A DNA stretch of 64,000 nt from Nocardioides sp. REDSEA-S33_B3 (lineage in GTDB: Bacteria; Actinomycetota; Actinomycetes; Propionibacteriales; Nocardioidaceae): NCBI GenBank assembly GCA_001627335.1, contig LUPK01000055.1, positions 1-64,000 on the forward strand, read 5' to 3'. The stretch's first letter is position 1; each line of letters opens with the position of its first letter. Positions 16,768 through 25,910 of this stretch are shown here, one piece after another. A model generated the notes under the pieces. It saw only the letters and a list, made by a program, of their open reading frames with translations. It was not told the DNA's origin and made no database searches. The position numbers and the translations under genes are program-made.

Positions 16768-17843
16768 GCGGCCTGCACCGCCCCAGCGCCAGGCATCGGG
16801 TTCAGCGCCGTGTGGATCGTGGGCACCGACGCGATGATGTCGGCCAACGTGCGAGGCACCAGACCCAACGGGTTCAGCGTGATCTCGCCCGAGCCGTCGG
16901 TGTAGTCCGTCGAGCCGATCACCACGTCGAACGCGCCGCCAGCGAAGCTCGACGGCGTCCGAGCGCCCAGGAATCGCACCATCTGACCCGCACGGATCGT
17001 CTGGAGCGCCACCCGGCCACCACCGACCGTCACGAGCTGGCGACTGTTCACCGTCACCCCACTCGTGAACGACAGGCGGGCGCCGAACTTGTCGAGGATG
17101 CCCTGCGCGATCCAGCCCGCCTCCGTGGCCGTCAACAGGCCGCGGTCGGTGATGTCGACGTACAGCGTTGACCTGTCGTAGACCGCCTCGGCGTCGGCGT
17201 TGATCTTCTCCGCCACCGCATACCCGTCAGGTACCGGAGGCGTGCCGGCGACGCTGGAGATGTAGCGGCACTGGACGCGGGTCGCGAAGTCCTCGTCGGC
17301 CCGCCCCAGCACGCCCACACCAGGCAGGATCGCCAGCGTCGGGGTGGTCGGGTCGGCCTCCCACCGCAGGATCCCATCCGCACGCACCGTCGCACGGACA
17401 CTGTTCGCGGTGGCGTGCATCGCGATCAACGCACCGAGCTTCTGCGGCTCCTCGGCCGGCACCACGTTCGCGGGCGCGTCGCCCAGGTAGGTCAACGACA
17501 GCCCGTTCGCCGTCGCATACGTCAACGCGTCGTCCACGTCGTCGGTCACCGCGGTCCCGTCGAACGCCATGTAGCCGTCTGCCTGAGCCAGCAGGCCCGT
17601 TGCGTAGAGCTGCGAGGTGTCGTCGCCCGGCTCCGAGAGCCGGCCGACCCACACCCGCTGTAGGCCGTGGAAGACCTCGACGAGCGCGCCCCGCTTGAAC
17701 GCTGGGTGCGTCATCGACGACGGGCGCCGCGACACAGTCCACTCCGCGCTCAGACAGCCACCATCGATGCCGTGACGCCACCGCAGCCCGCTCACGCGAG
17801 TGAACTCGTGGAGCAGCTGTCCCCCGACCCTGAGCCGCGCCAT
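16764..17843 (-). CDS. Minor tail protein
   Basis: 359 residues beginning MARLRVGGQLLHEFTRV with an early GALVEVFHGLQRVWVGRL segment, the pattern of siphovirus tail-hub/baseplate (gp37/Tal-like) proteins that start with a beta-barrel attachment domain. Sits directly downstream of the distal-tail-like gene and overlaps the next start. Confidence 0.7.
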   Translation of the reverse strand: MARLRVGGQLLHEFTRVSGLRWRHGIDGGCLSAEWTVSRRPSSMTHPAFKRGALVEVFHGLQRVWVGRLSEPGDDTSQLYATGLLAQADGYMAFDGTAVTDDVDDALTYATANGLSLTYLGDAPANVVPAEEPQKLGALIAMHATANSVRATVRADGILRWEADPTTPTLAILPGVGVLGRADEDFATRVQCRYISSVAGTPPVPDGYAVAEKINADAEAVYDRSTLYVDITDRGLLTATEAGWIAQGILDKFGARLSFTSGVTVNSRQLVTVGGGRVALQTIRAGQMVRFLGARTPSSFAGGAFDVVIGSTDYTDGSGEITLNPLGLVPRTLADIIASVPTIHTALNPMPGAGAVQAA

Positions 17844-17844
17844 C

Positions 17845-19608
17845 TCAGGCCGCCGGGTCGGCCGGGTGGGTGTGCCAGGCCGCGTAGCCGGTGACGCTCA
17901 CCAGAGCGTCTAGGGCGCCGGGGGTCACCGCGAACACGAGGTTCTCGCCCGCAACCATCCGGTGCTCGTCCCAGTTCGAAGGCACGCCAGAGGGCGACAC
18001 TGCGTCGGCGCGGTCCTCCGCGGTCCCGATGTAGGCCGCCGGGTACTCCCTCTCGACTGACGGCGAGTCGAGCCACACCCGGCTGGCAGGGCCGCCGGCC
18101 GACGGTGTGCCCGTGCCGCACTGGATCTGCGACACGTGCGCGGACTCATCGTCGGGGAGGTAGAACAGCCACGCCTCGTCGATCGTCTCGCTGGAATCCG
18201 TGTCGATGGTGACCCGCACCAGGGCGCTGGAGGTCTCAGGGACCGACGCGGGGGGCAGCTCGAACGAGCCGAGGTTGACGTACCGGTAGGCCGTGTTCGA
18301 GGTCCGCGGAACCGACACCACCTCCGTCAAGGTCGGCGCCTGGGTCACGCCGTTGAGACGCGTGTTCGCTGTCGAGGTGAACACGGTGCGACCGATCGCC
18401 GACCCCGACAGCGACCGCACCACCAGCTGGAACGAGCCCCGCGGCAGCATCGCAGCCGGAACATCGAAGGTGACCAAGTTGGTCCACTTCCGCCCCGACA
18501 CGTTGCCAGCCTCCGTGCTGCCCGACGAGGTCGCGAACGGCGACAGGGCAGGAACGTACCCAGCGGCCAGCGCGGGGGAGGTGTAGATCAGTACGTCGCC
18601 CAGCGCGTCGGTCTCGTGCGACAGCGACAGCGACACCGGTGTGCGAGCCGAGCCCGGCACGTTGACCGCCGTCACCTTCTGCCGCAGCGTCGTCGTGGTC
18701 GGTGCGACGTCGGACTTCTCGAGCTTGTCGACCTTGAACGACCCGGTCGTCGACGTTCCCACGATCGCAGCCATACGCGGCGACTTGATCCGGAACACAT
18801 CCACCGACGCATCCGGGCACGCGAACGTCGACACGGCCTTGCCGGACGGGAGCCACTCGGTCGCCAGGCGCGCCAGAGACACCCCGTCAGCGAACACCGT
18901 CGGCCCCGGGTCGTTGGCGTACAGGCCGTCGGGGCGCCACGTCACCCGCAGATAGGGCCGACTGGTCATATCGACCGGCGACGCAGGCGCATAGATCAGC
19001 GACCCCGTGTCCACGAAGGTGCCAGCCTCGACCTCGACGGCGACCTCGCTACCCGACTGTCCGAACGTGCCGCCCACAGCAGACCAGCCGGTCGCCGACG
19101 TGGCGTCGTTGATCGTGGTCGTCGTCGTGCCCGTCGAGGTGACGCCGGTGACCGTGAACGGGTCGACCGAGCGGGCGAAGGGGAGGCAGCGGAACGTCAG
19201 CAGGTAGTTGCGGCGCCCGAGCTGGACCTCCTCGAGATCCCACATGTCGGTGTCGAGGAACTCCAGGTCGGCCCACAGCACGTCGAACACGCCCGTTGCG
19301 CCGAACCCGTCCGGCGGGGTCCACCGCAACTCGTTGCGCGGCTTCTGCGCCTCCAGGAACATCGCGGCCTCGTACTCGGCCAGCGCCAGGGAGTCAGACG
19401 ACTCGATCGCGAGGATGACCTGCTGCTCGCGGTTGTCGTGCCGATCCAGCCGCTCGAACGAGCCGTCCTGAATCAGCGAGTCCACCACCGAAGTCACCGG
19501 AACGGGGCGACCGCGGCGCAGGCCGTAGACCCGCACCTGCACCTCGCCGATCTGAGCCCACGGGGACCAGTTCAGGTCGCCGAACTCCAGCCCATATGTC
19601 TCAGCCAT
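17845..19608 (-). CDS. Distal tail-like minor tail protein
   Basis: 587 residues. The N-terminal 150 residues (RPVPVTSVVDSLIQDGSFERLDR, ...RNYLLTFRCLPFAR) look like the Dit/siphovirus tail-component domain, followed by two long beta-rich domains (about 170-560), possibly carbohydrate binding. It follows the tape measure gene in transcription order with one plus-strand gene between them, the normal position of Dit. Confidence 0.75.
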   Translation of the reverse strand: MAETYGLEFGDLNWSPWAQIGEVQVRVYGLRRGRPVPVTSVVDSLIQDGSFERLDRHDNREQQVILAIESSDSLALAEYEAAMFLEAQKPRNELRWTPPDGFGATGVFDVLWADLEFLDTDMWDLEEVQLGRRNYLLTFRCLPFARSVDPFTVTGVTSTGTTTTTINDATSATGWSAVGGTFGQSGSEVAVEVEAGTFVDTGSLIYAPASPVDMTSRPYLRVTWRPDGLYANDPGPTVFADGVSLARLATEWLPSGKAVSTFACPDASVDVFRIKSPRMAAIVGTSTTGSFKVDKLEKSDVAPTTTTLRQKVTAVNVPGSARTPVSLSLSHETDALGDVLIYTSPALAAGYVPALSPFATSSGSTEAGNVSGRKWTNLVTFDVPAAMLPRGSFQLVVRSLSGSAIGRTVFTSTANTRLNGVTQAPTLTEVVSVPRTSNTAYRYVNLGSFELPPASVPETSSALVRVTIDTDSSETIDEAWLFYLPDDESAHVSQIQCGTGTPSAGGPASRVWLDSPSVEREYPAAYIGTAEDRADAVSPSGVPSNWDEHRMVAGENLVFAVTPGALDALVSVTGYAAWHTHPADPAA

Positions 19609-19649
19609 CGACCCGGCCCAAAGTCGCGATCATGTGGCACGCTCCTTGC

Positions 19650-19934
19650 ATGGCGAAAGTGGTCTTCGGTTCTCCGGGTCTTGGAAGCGCTTCCATCGAC
19701 TTCGATGACGACCAGTTGCTTGCCGACTTCCTGGTCGACGTGCACGCGGCGTTCCAGTCGGACCGGCGTGGCTGCTGGGTCTACTTCGGCAGCGCTCCCG
19801 CCGCAGACGGTGAGCAGCCGACGACGCCGGGCTACGGCGTTCAGTGGGTTCCGGCTTCCACACCCATCCGCTTCGTCTTCGACAGGGACCTCGCGGAAGA
19901 CTCTGATCTGCGGATGAACCTCGGAATGCTCTAG
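19650..19934 (+). CDS. Plus-strand moron-like gene inside the late operon
   Basis: 94 residues, unrecognised, acidic, with an alternating hydrophobic FDDDQLLADFLVDVHAAF helix and a GCWVYFGS strand. Opposite in direction to all surrounding tail genes; its stop overlaps the tape measure stop by 4 nt. CACGCT lies 6 nt before the ATG, similar to the sequence just before the repressor start (CACGCT at 46347), so it may be expressed in the lysogen. No ribosome site. Confidence 0.6.
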   Translation: MAKVVFGSPGLGSASIDFDDDQLLADFLVDVHAAFQSDRRGCWVYFGSAPAADGEQPTTPGYGVQWVPASTPIRFVFDRDLAEDSDLRMNLGML

Positions 19935-22900
19935 CCCGGTCGCCGCTGGCTCTGGCCGCGGCCGGCTGCGCCGTTAACGGCGTTGCCGACCGCGTCGCCC
20001 GTCTCGCGGGGCGCCTTGGCGAGAATCTTCTCGATGCGCTCGAGCCGACGATTGGTGTCGCGGTCCTCCTGGCGGATGGCCTGCACGATGTCGGTCTGCC
20101 TACGCACCTCGCGGGTCTGCTGGCGAATCTCCTGCCCCAGGACAGCGTTGCCAGCCAAGTCGCCGACAGCGCCGGCCACGCGGTCGCGCTTGTCGTACAA
20201 CCGCTCGAACTGCTTGAGCTCGCGGCGGGACAACTCCAGCGCGCCCTCCAGCCCACCCTCGGACTCGATCGCGTACTGGAGCGCGTCGCCAGACAGGCCG
20301 CGCTTCCGCAGGCGCTGGATCATCTCCCGCTCCTCGCGCGCGCGAGCCAAGTCGGCACGCAAGATGTCGACCGGGGATTGGGTCTGCCCGTAGCCGAGAG
20401 ACTGACCGATCGACCACTGAGCCCGCAGGAACGAAGCCTGCGCCTGCTCAGACATCTCAGCCCAGTTGTCGGGCCGGCTCATCGTGAACTGCGCGCTGTT
20501 GCCCTGGCCGAACAGGTCAGCGGTCTTGAGCCGCGCCTCAACCGTGGCCGCGATGCTGTCCCGCTCATCCCGCAGCGCCTCGAGCTTCCGCTTGCTGGCC
20601 TCGAGTTCCTGCTCCGACAGGTCGCTGGCCTTCTCCAGCGCCTTCGCCAACTTCGCCAGCGGACCCTTGCCCAGGCGCTCCATGTCAGCGCCCACAGCCG
20701 CGAGCTGCCGCAGCGTCAGGTTCGACAGGCGCACACCCAGCTCGTTGGCCGAGAGGAAGTCGCGGCCGATGCCGGACAAGGGGTTGTTCGGGCCGAAGCG
20801 AGGCCCTCCAGCGGTGCCACCGTCTGCGTAGCGATTGGCGTTGATCGCCTTCAGCAGCGAGCGGTGTCGGTCGGCCTGCCCGTAGCGATTGGAGATCACT
20901 TCCTCGCCGGGAGCGATGAAAGCGAGCACCTTGTCGCCGTAGGGTCGGCGAGGGCCAGGCACCGTCATGCCATCGGCGCCGGCCGGCACAGGACCCATGC
21001 CGCCGCCGTTGACCGTGCGACGAGTAACCCACACGTTCACATGCTCGTCAGGGATGTTCAGTTCGCGCTTGAGCCGGGCGATCTCGGCCAGCGCCTCGTC
21101 GATCTGCGCCTCAAGCTTGGTGATGTACTTCGGCTTGACGCCACCGACTTCCTTGACGAAGTCCTTGACCGCCCCCTGGCCCTTGTACCAAGCGCGATTG
21201 GCGCGCTCGATCTCGTCATCTGTGGCGTTCGCGAGCTGCCGCATTCGCAGAGCACCCTCGGAGCCGGCATCGCGCAGCGACTTGATGAGGCCCTCGTCGA
21301 GGCCATTCTTGGCCGCCTTGCGGGCGTTGCTCTGGAACTCCTGTAGGGCGCGGGCGTTCTTCTCCATCTCGGACAGCCACTCGCCGAGGGACTTCTCGGC
21401 ATCGTTGAGTGACTCCCCGAGGTTGAAGAAGGTCTCGGCGACGCTGCGCGCGTCCTGCCGCTGCTCCTTCCAGTCCTGGCGCGCGGACTGGAGGGCGTTT
21501 CGCATCTTGTCGAGGGACCCGGTCGTCGTGTCGAGTTGGCCCGACAGTTCGCCATGAACCACGGCGGTCTCGTCAGCCTCGGAGCCGGCGTTGTCCAGAG
21601 CCGTGGCGTAGGAGTCGAACTGGCTCGCGGCCTCGTCTGCATCCACGCCCCGCTCGACGGCCGCGGCGATCAGTCGCTCGAAAGCGGCCGCCGCCATCTC
21701 GGCATTGCCGCCCTCCACCAGCGACGCAAGGGCCTGGTCCAGCGACTCAATGTTCTTCCCCGCCTTGTCGCGGGCGGTGTCGCCCAGCAGGCCGAAGCCG
21801 CTGGTCAACTCCAGCAGCGGCTCCTCGGCAGTGCGAAGTGCCGACGCCATGACCTCGATGTCGTAGCCCACCGACTCGAAGTCGGCGACATCGGCGCCGC
21901 GCGCCCATGCCTCAAGGTTTCGTGCGAGGTCGGCGCTCTCGAGCGAGTTGCCGAGGGTGTTGACGGCCTCGTTCACGAGCATGATGCCCGCCACGACGCC
22001 CGCGAACTTGAACGCAGTCCCGATCCGACCGCCCGCTGCGGTCGCCGAGTTGCCAGTCTGCTGGAACGCTCGATCGGTGAGGAACAGCGCGTCGCCGAGC
22101 TTGCTCACCATCGGCGTCACGACCGACGCCGCACGGTTGAACGCCACGAACGCCGCGGCAGCCGTCAGCAGCGAACTGCCGATCGGAGTGCCAGCGATCG
22201 AGGCGAAGACGTCGAGAACCTTCGTCAGGATCGGGAGGACGGCCTGACCGTAGGGAGCGGCCGCCTCGACCACCGACGCGAGAGCGTCTACGAACGAGCC
22301 CAGGAAGTCGACCGCGGCCGGTCCGTTCTGCCGAATGTAGGAGAGGAACTCCTGAAAGGAGTCGTTGTCCTGCAAGCCGCGGGACCACTCGGCGAACGAT
22401 CGGGTCATGGACTCCATGCCGGACGAGAAGTCCTCGGTGGCAGGCGCGAACGCCACCATCATGTTCGCGAGGCCCTCGGCGATGTAGCCCAAGGAGTTGC
22501 CGAACTCGGTCAGAAGTGGACCGGCCTCGTTGTCGAGGTACTCGAAGAAGGCGTCGAAACGTTCACCGCCGAGGGCGTCGCCGGCACGGGCTGACAGGTC
22601 GCCCAGAGCCTCCGCGAGGTCGCTCACGATGTTGTTGAGTTGAGTGCCGCGAGCGAGGAAGTCCTCGATGCCGTCGGCCAAGCCAGGGAGGAACCCCTCG
22701 CGCGCGAGCATCTGCATCTCGCGGAGCTGCGGGGTGATCGACTCGAGGAAGACGACGAAGTCAGCGCCCGCGGGACCGAGCTTCGCGAACTCCTCCTGAA
22801 CCTTCGCCAGGTTCTCCGCCGACGGCTCGAGCTGGTACTCGTTGAGCGCGTCGAGAGCGTCGCCGACGCCGTTGAGCGCGCCGATGGCGACGCCGATACC

Positions 22901-23239
22901 GCCCGCGAGCGCGCCGAACTGCGCGGCAAGACCCGCGACCGCGACGATGGCGCCGCCGCCGAGAGGGACCAGCGCGGGCCCGAGGGTCAGCGCCACGTCG
23001 GTCAGCAGGCGCAGCCGGCCAGTCAGTTGGTTGATCGACCGGTCAGCCTCGCGCGAGGAGCGCGAGACCTGACGAACCTCGCCGTCGAGGCCGTCCATGC
23101 TCCCGCGAGAACGCGTCGAGGTCCCGTCGAGGTCTCGCAGCGACCGCTCGAACGCCTTCGTCGCCACAGCAGCCTGGGCGATCCCCCGAGAGAAGTTGTC
23201 TTCCAGTTCGAGGACGACGCGCTCGCGGCGAGTAACCAT
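19931..23239 (-). CDS. Tape measure protein
   Basis: 1102 residues, the longest gene in the prophage, setting tail length and delivered during DNA injection. Mostly helical with coiled coils at both ends, a Gly/Ala-rich hydrophobic stretch near 75-115 and another around 350-420. It directly follows the tail chaperone pair. Roughly 1100 residues predicts a tail near 165 nm using the usual 0.15 nm per residue. Confidence 0.93.
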   Translation of the reverse strand: MVTRRERVVLELEDNFSRGIAQAAVATKAFERSLRDLDGTSTRSRGSMDGLDGEVRQVSRSSREADRSINQLTGRLRLLTDVALTLGPALVPLGGGAIVAVAGLAAQFGALAGGIGVAIGALNGVGDALDALNEYQLEPSAENLAKVQEEFAKLGPAGADFVVFLESITPQLREMQMLAREGFLPGLADGIEDFLARGTQLNNIVSDLAEALGDLSARAGDALGGERFDAFFEYLDNEAGPLLTEFGNSLGYIAEGLANMMVAFAPATEDFSSGMESMTRSFAEWSRGLQDNDSFQEFLSYIRQNGPAAVDFLGSFVDALASVVEAAAPYGQAVLPILTKVLDVFASIAGTPIGSSLLTAAAAFVAFNRAASVVTPMVSKLGDALFLTDRAFQQTGNSATAAGGRIGTAFKFAGVVAGIMLVNEAVNTLGNSLESADLARNLEAWARGADVADFESVGYDIEVMASALRTAEEPLLELTSGFGLLGDTARDKAGKNIESLDQALASLVEGGNAEMAAAAFERLIAAAVERGVDADEAASQFDSYATALDNAGSEADETAVVHGELSGQLDTTTGSLDKMRNALQSARQDWKEQRQDARSVAETFFNLGESLNDAEKSLGEWLSEMEKNARALQEFQSNARKAAKNGLDEGLIKSLRDAGSEGALRMRQLANATDDEIERANRAWYKGQGAVKDFVKEVGGVKPKYITKLEAQIDEALAEIARLKRELNIPDEHVNVWVTRRTVNGGGMGPVPAGADGMTVPGPRRPYGDKVLAFIAPGEEVISNRYGQADRHRSLLKAINANRYADGGTAGGPRFGPNNPLSGIGRDFLSANELGVRLSNLTLRQLAAVGADMERLGKGPLAKLAKALEKASDLSEQELEASKRKLEALRDERDSIAATVEARLKTADLFGQGNSAQFTMSRPDNWAEMSEQAQASFLRAQWSIGQSLGYGQTQSPVDILRADLARAREEREMIQRLRKRGLSGDALQYAIESEGGLEGALELSRRELKQFERLYDKRDRVAGAVGDLAGNAVLGQEIRQQTREVRRQTDIVQAIRQEDRDTNRRLERIEKILAKAPRETGDAVGNAVNGAAGRGQSQRRPG

Positions 23240-23262
23240 CGACTAGCCCCCTGACATGGAAG

Positions 23263-23274
23263 TAAAGTGCTGGG
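23263..23274 (+). promoter_or_regulatory. Leaderless -10 box for the 44-aa membrane protein
   Basis: TAAAGT (23263-23268) lies 6 nt before the ATG at 23275, the same spacing as other leaderless starts in this prophage. Confidence 0.45.
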
Positions 23275-23409
23275 ATGTTCATCGGGGACGGCAAGTGGCG
23301 CGGCGAGGGCGAGCGCGAAGAAGCGCGGACGCCAATCGAGATCGTCGGCGTACTACTGATGTTCCTCGTACTGCTCGGCATCCTCGTCGCGGTCAGCAGA
23401 AGCCTCTGA
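23275..23409 (+). CDS. Small plus-strand membrane protein (44 aa), moron-like
   Basis: A charged N-terminus (MFIGDGKWRGEGEREEAR) is followed by one hydrophobic helix (IEIVGVLLMFLVLLGILVAV) and a short basic tail. It runs against the late operon, starting just past the tape measure start and overlapping the end of the chaperone T frame by 57 nt. Candidate lysogen-expressed protein such as a superinfection-exclusion factor, by analogy with other small prophage membrane proteins. Confidence 0.5.
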   Translation: MFIGDGKWRGEGEREEARTPIEIVGVLLMFLVLLGILVAVSRSL

Positions 23410-24287
23410 CCCCAGCAGCGCGTCCCACGAGCCGTCGTCGTAGTCCGCGACAGTGAGCGTCACGCCGTCGTCGCGATGGAAGCGGAACTCTTCACTCGGC
23501 TCCTTGGACCAGCGCCGGAATGACCCGTCGTGGTACTCGCCGCCGTGCATGTCCCGCCATGAACGCATGAGCGCCGCGCGCTGCATGGTGGCGTAGCAGA
23601 CCTGCACCGAGGGGTAGAAGTCGCGCTCCGCGTCACTGCACTCGGAGAGCGGGCGTCCGCACTGGCGGCAAGCAGTCCTGTCCAGTTCCCAGTCGGCGAC
23701 CCAGAAGTCGCGCTCATCCTCGGGGAGCCGGTACCACTCCTCAGAGGTCAGCCCAAGCGAGCGGGCGAGCTCGAGGTCTCGGCGGAGGAATGGGTGCCGG
23801 CCGAGAACTTCACGTCTTTTGGGTCCGCACCCGGCGTCCTGTTGAGCATGTACGCGGCCGTGAACAACTTCTCGAAATCCCCGTCTGAGACGGCGTCGAG
23901 GAAGGCGGTCAGGTTGGCCCGATTCATCTCCGGCTCGGTGACCGACTCCAGCAGCAGGGCCTCGGGGAACGTGTCCTCGTTGTAGCCGACGCGCTCGTCG
24001 TCCTCGTTGCCCTCGCGGGGGGCGTGCTCGACGAGGAGCGCGCGGAACGCCTTGCGGCCCACCTGGGTCAGCCGCACGATCACCGCGCGCTCGGCTGCCT
24101 CGTCGGCGGCAGCGTCGTAGGCATCGCGAGCCGTCTGGGCCTCGGCGTCGTCGTCGCCGACGCGCAGAGCGGTTCCAGCAGCCCGGCGCTGTGCCAACTC
24201 TGCTGCGCGGTAGAGCTCTGCCAGGTGCTCGAGGTCGTCGCCGTGGTAGATCGCGACCGTGGCTGTTCGTGGGGTGATGGTGGTCAT
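23353..24287 (-). CDS. Tail assembly chaperone GT fusion (via -1 frameshift)
   Basis: Ribosomes slipping -1 at CCCAAAA (23823-23817) leave the G frame and continue in the T frame to 23353, giving about 311 residues. The T part begins ..RRHPFLRR-like (LGRHPFLRRDLELARSLG) and EEWYRLPEDERDFWVADWELD, typical of T domains, with four Cys (CRQCG, SEC, VCY). There is no good separate start for T, which supports frameshift expression. Confidence 0.85.
23748..24287 (-). CDS. Tail assembly chaperone G
   Basis: 179 residues from ATG 24287 (MTTITPRTATV); the longer frame to 24359 has no support. Acidic and helical, it binds the tape measure protein during tail assembly and is absent from the virion. It lies between the tail tube and tape measure genes, the conserved place for the G/GT pair. 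The normal stop is at 23748-23750, some 70 nt beyond the slip site. Confidence 0.88.
   Translation of the reverse strand: MTTITPRTATVAIYHGDDLEHLAELYRAAELAQRRAAGTALRVGDDDAEAQTARDAYDAAADEAAERAVIVRLTQVGRKAFRALLVEHAPREGNEDDERVGYNEDTFPEALLLESVTEPEMNRANLTAFLDAVSDGDFEKLFTAAYMLNRTPGADPKDVKFSAGTHSSAETSSSPARLG
23817..23823 (-). promoter_or_regulatory. -1 programmed frameshift slippery heptamer
   Basis: On the minus strand C-CCA-AAA in the G frame matches XXXYYYZ exactly. Tandem slippage gives CCC-AAA and enters the open T frame. Confidence 0.85.
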
Positions 24288-24372
24288 GCGGGTACTCCTC
24301 GACAGATCGACAGGCTTCGACAGGTGGTGAGTCGGGGCGGGCGGGCTGTCGAACCCCACCCGCCCCGACGTC

Positions 24373-24903
24373 TCAGGTGAGGACGGCGGTGTTCATCCGC
24401 TTGGGGCCGGTGATCGCGACCGACTGCGTGATGGCGACCTCGGCGGCCTCCGCGTCACCCTCGGTGGTCTCCTGCTGGGGACCGAACTCGACGGGGTACA
24501 CGGTGACGAACTGGTCGGCCGCGATGTCGGTGTCGCGGTCGATGCCCAGGCGGCACACGAGGAAGCCGGTCGTGCCCTCGGGGAACTTCTCGAACGCCTT
24601 CTTGCCGTCCGACAGGGCAGCGCCCTGCGGGTTGAAGGCGTAGCGGAGCTCGCCGAGGGTGAGCTGCGACTCCCCGATGAACTCGTAGGTGTTCGCGTCA
24701 CCGAGCCGGCGCGTGGTGCGCGCGACGTTGGTCGACTGCGAGGGACGGGCGGCGCTGGCGAAGATCATGTTCGTGACGTCCAGCGCGGAAGCGCCGGTCG
24801 CCTCGGCAACGGTCGGACCTGCGGCACCCGAGATCGCGGGGACGAAGATCCACTTCTCGCGCAGGTACGCCTTGGTCGCTGCGGGGCGAAGAGGTGCGGC
24901 CAT
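24373..24903 (-). CDS. Major tail tube protein
   Basis: 176 residues with GGAG 7 nt before ATG 24903. The order of elements (REKWIFVPAIS, DVTNMIFA, RRLGDANTYEFIGESQLTLGELRYAFNPQG) is typical of siphovirus tail tube proteins, and the gene directly precedes the tail chaperones. Confidence 0.85.
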   Translation of the reverse strand: MAAPLRPAATKAYLREKWIFVPAISGAAGPTVAEATGASALDVTNMIFASAARPSQSTNVARTTRRLGDANTYEFIGESQLTLGELRYAFNPQGAALSDGKKAFEKFPEGTTGFLVCRLGIDRDTDIAADQFVTVYPVEFGPQQETTEGDAEAAEVAITQSVAITGPKRMNTAVLT

Positions 24904-24907
24904 CGTT

Positions 24908-25117
24908 CTACTCCTTGGTGGTGTTGTCGGTGGCCTTCTGGCCCTCGGTGGTGCTCGACAGGGGCTTGGTGGCGTTGAACTCCGGGGGGAGCGGGTCGCC
25001 ATTGGCGTCGACCGGGGACTCCTTGAGCCGCCGGTAGTTCCCGTGCGGGATCTCGGAAGCGAGTACCGACCGCTTGTGGCCGGTGTCGGTGTCGGTGACG
25101 CGGACGTACTCGGGCAT
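24908..25117 (-). CDS. Small virion-region protein (69 aa)
   Basis: Strong GGAGGG before ATG 25117. Begins MPEYVRVTDTDTGHKRSV, resembling short proteins found just before tail tube genes in actinophages. Basic middle and hydrophilic tail. Function unknown. Confidence 0.7.
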   Translation of the reverse strand: MPEYVRVTDTDTGHKRSVLASEIPHGNYRRLKESPVDANGDPLPPEFNATKPLSSTTEGQKATDNTTKE

Positions 25118-25131
25118 GGAGCCCTCCTTGG

Positions 25132-25509
25132 TCAGTAGGTGAACTCGGACGTGCCGGAGAACCAGCCGTCATCGGGGCCGATCGGGTCGTCCGTCACGGC
25201 GTGCTCGACGAAGAAGGACTCTCCGTCGACAGTCAGGGCCGCCTCGTGAAGGGCTGCGAAAGTGCGGCGCCGCATCTCGAGCGCGTTGATGTAGTCCTTG
25301 GCGACAGCGCGGGTCAGGACCCGCCAGCCGGTCACCTGGGACGCCGCACCACCACGGCGGGGAGCGCCCGTCTCGCGGCGCATCACCATGACCTCGGTGT
25401 AGTAGGCCGGGAGGGCGGTCAGCGCAGCCAGTTCGCCGAGGGTGTGCGGCGAGGCCCCAGCGGCCGTCAGGAGGGACTTGACCTCGTCGAGGTGCGCTTC
25501 CTCGCTCAC
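25132..25509 (-). CDS. Tail terminator-like protein
   Basis: 125 residues. GTG at 25509 overlaps the previous stop by 4 nt; a GTG 9 nt upstream is an alternative. Mixed alpha/beta with GGAASQVTGWRVLTRAVAKDYINALEMRRR in the middle. Position after the gp10-like protein and before the tube suggests the tail terminator. Confidence 0.65.
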   Translation of the reverse strand: MSEEAHLDEVKSLLTAAGASPHTLGELAALTALPAYYTEVMVMRRETGAPRRGGAASQVTGWRVLTRAVAKDYINALEMRRRTFAALHEAALTVDGESFFVEHAVTDDPIGPDDGWFSGTSEFTY

Positions 25510-25910
25510 CAGAACCACCGGTCGGGAAGCCGGCGCACCTCGGCAGCGAACGAAGGCCCGATGATGTCCGCTGAGCGGGCCATGTTCATCTGCGGACGGT
25601 TGCCATTGCGGGTGCCGTTCTCGAGGATGAGGCCGAGAAGACCCTGCCCACTCGGGAACGGGCCGTACTCACCGGAGTAGGTGTTACCGAAGAGGCCGGC
25701 CCCCGCGAACATGCGCGAGGAGATCTTGCTGGGGTAGTGCTTGGCATGGGAGCCAGGAGGATTCTGGGTGCGGGCGAGATCCTTGGCGATCTCAGCTCCG
25801 GCCTTGACCCCGTCCGCCACGGTGTCGCGCATGTCGCGCTTGGAGCGGATGGTGACGGCGCGGAGGTCGTCGGACAGGTCGCCGACCGTGTGCAGCACTC
25901 GGACCTTCAC
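25506..25910 (-). CDS. HK97 gp10-like tail completion protein
   Basis: 134 residues from GTG 25910. The N-terminal helix (DMRDTVADGVKAGAEIAKDLAR) and following GSHAKHYPSKI and GLLGLILENGTRNG segments (the ExGT motif) are typical of HK97 gp10-like proteins. Four-base overlaps on both sides. Confidence 0.75.
   Translation of the reverse strand: MKVRVLHTVGDLSDDLRAVTIRSKRDMRDTVADGVKAGAEIAKDLARTQNPPGSHAKHYPSKISSRMFAGAGLFGNTYSGEYGPFPSGQGLLGLILENGTRNGNRPQMNMARSADIIGPSFAAEVRRLPDRWFW

Noticed and set aside
16764..19608. Long plus-strand frames opposite the minor tail genes
   Set aside because: Antisense to genes in an ordered tail operon with overlapping starts.
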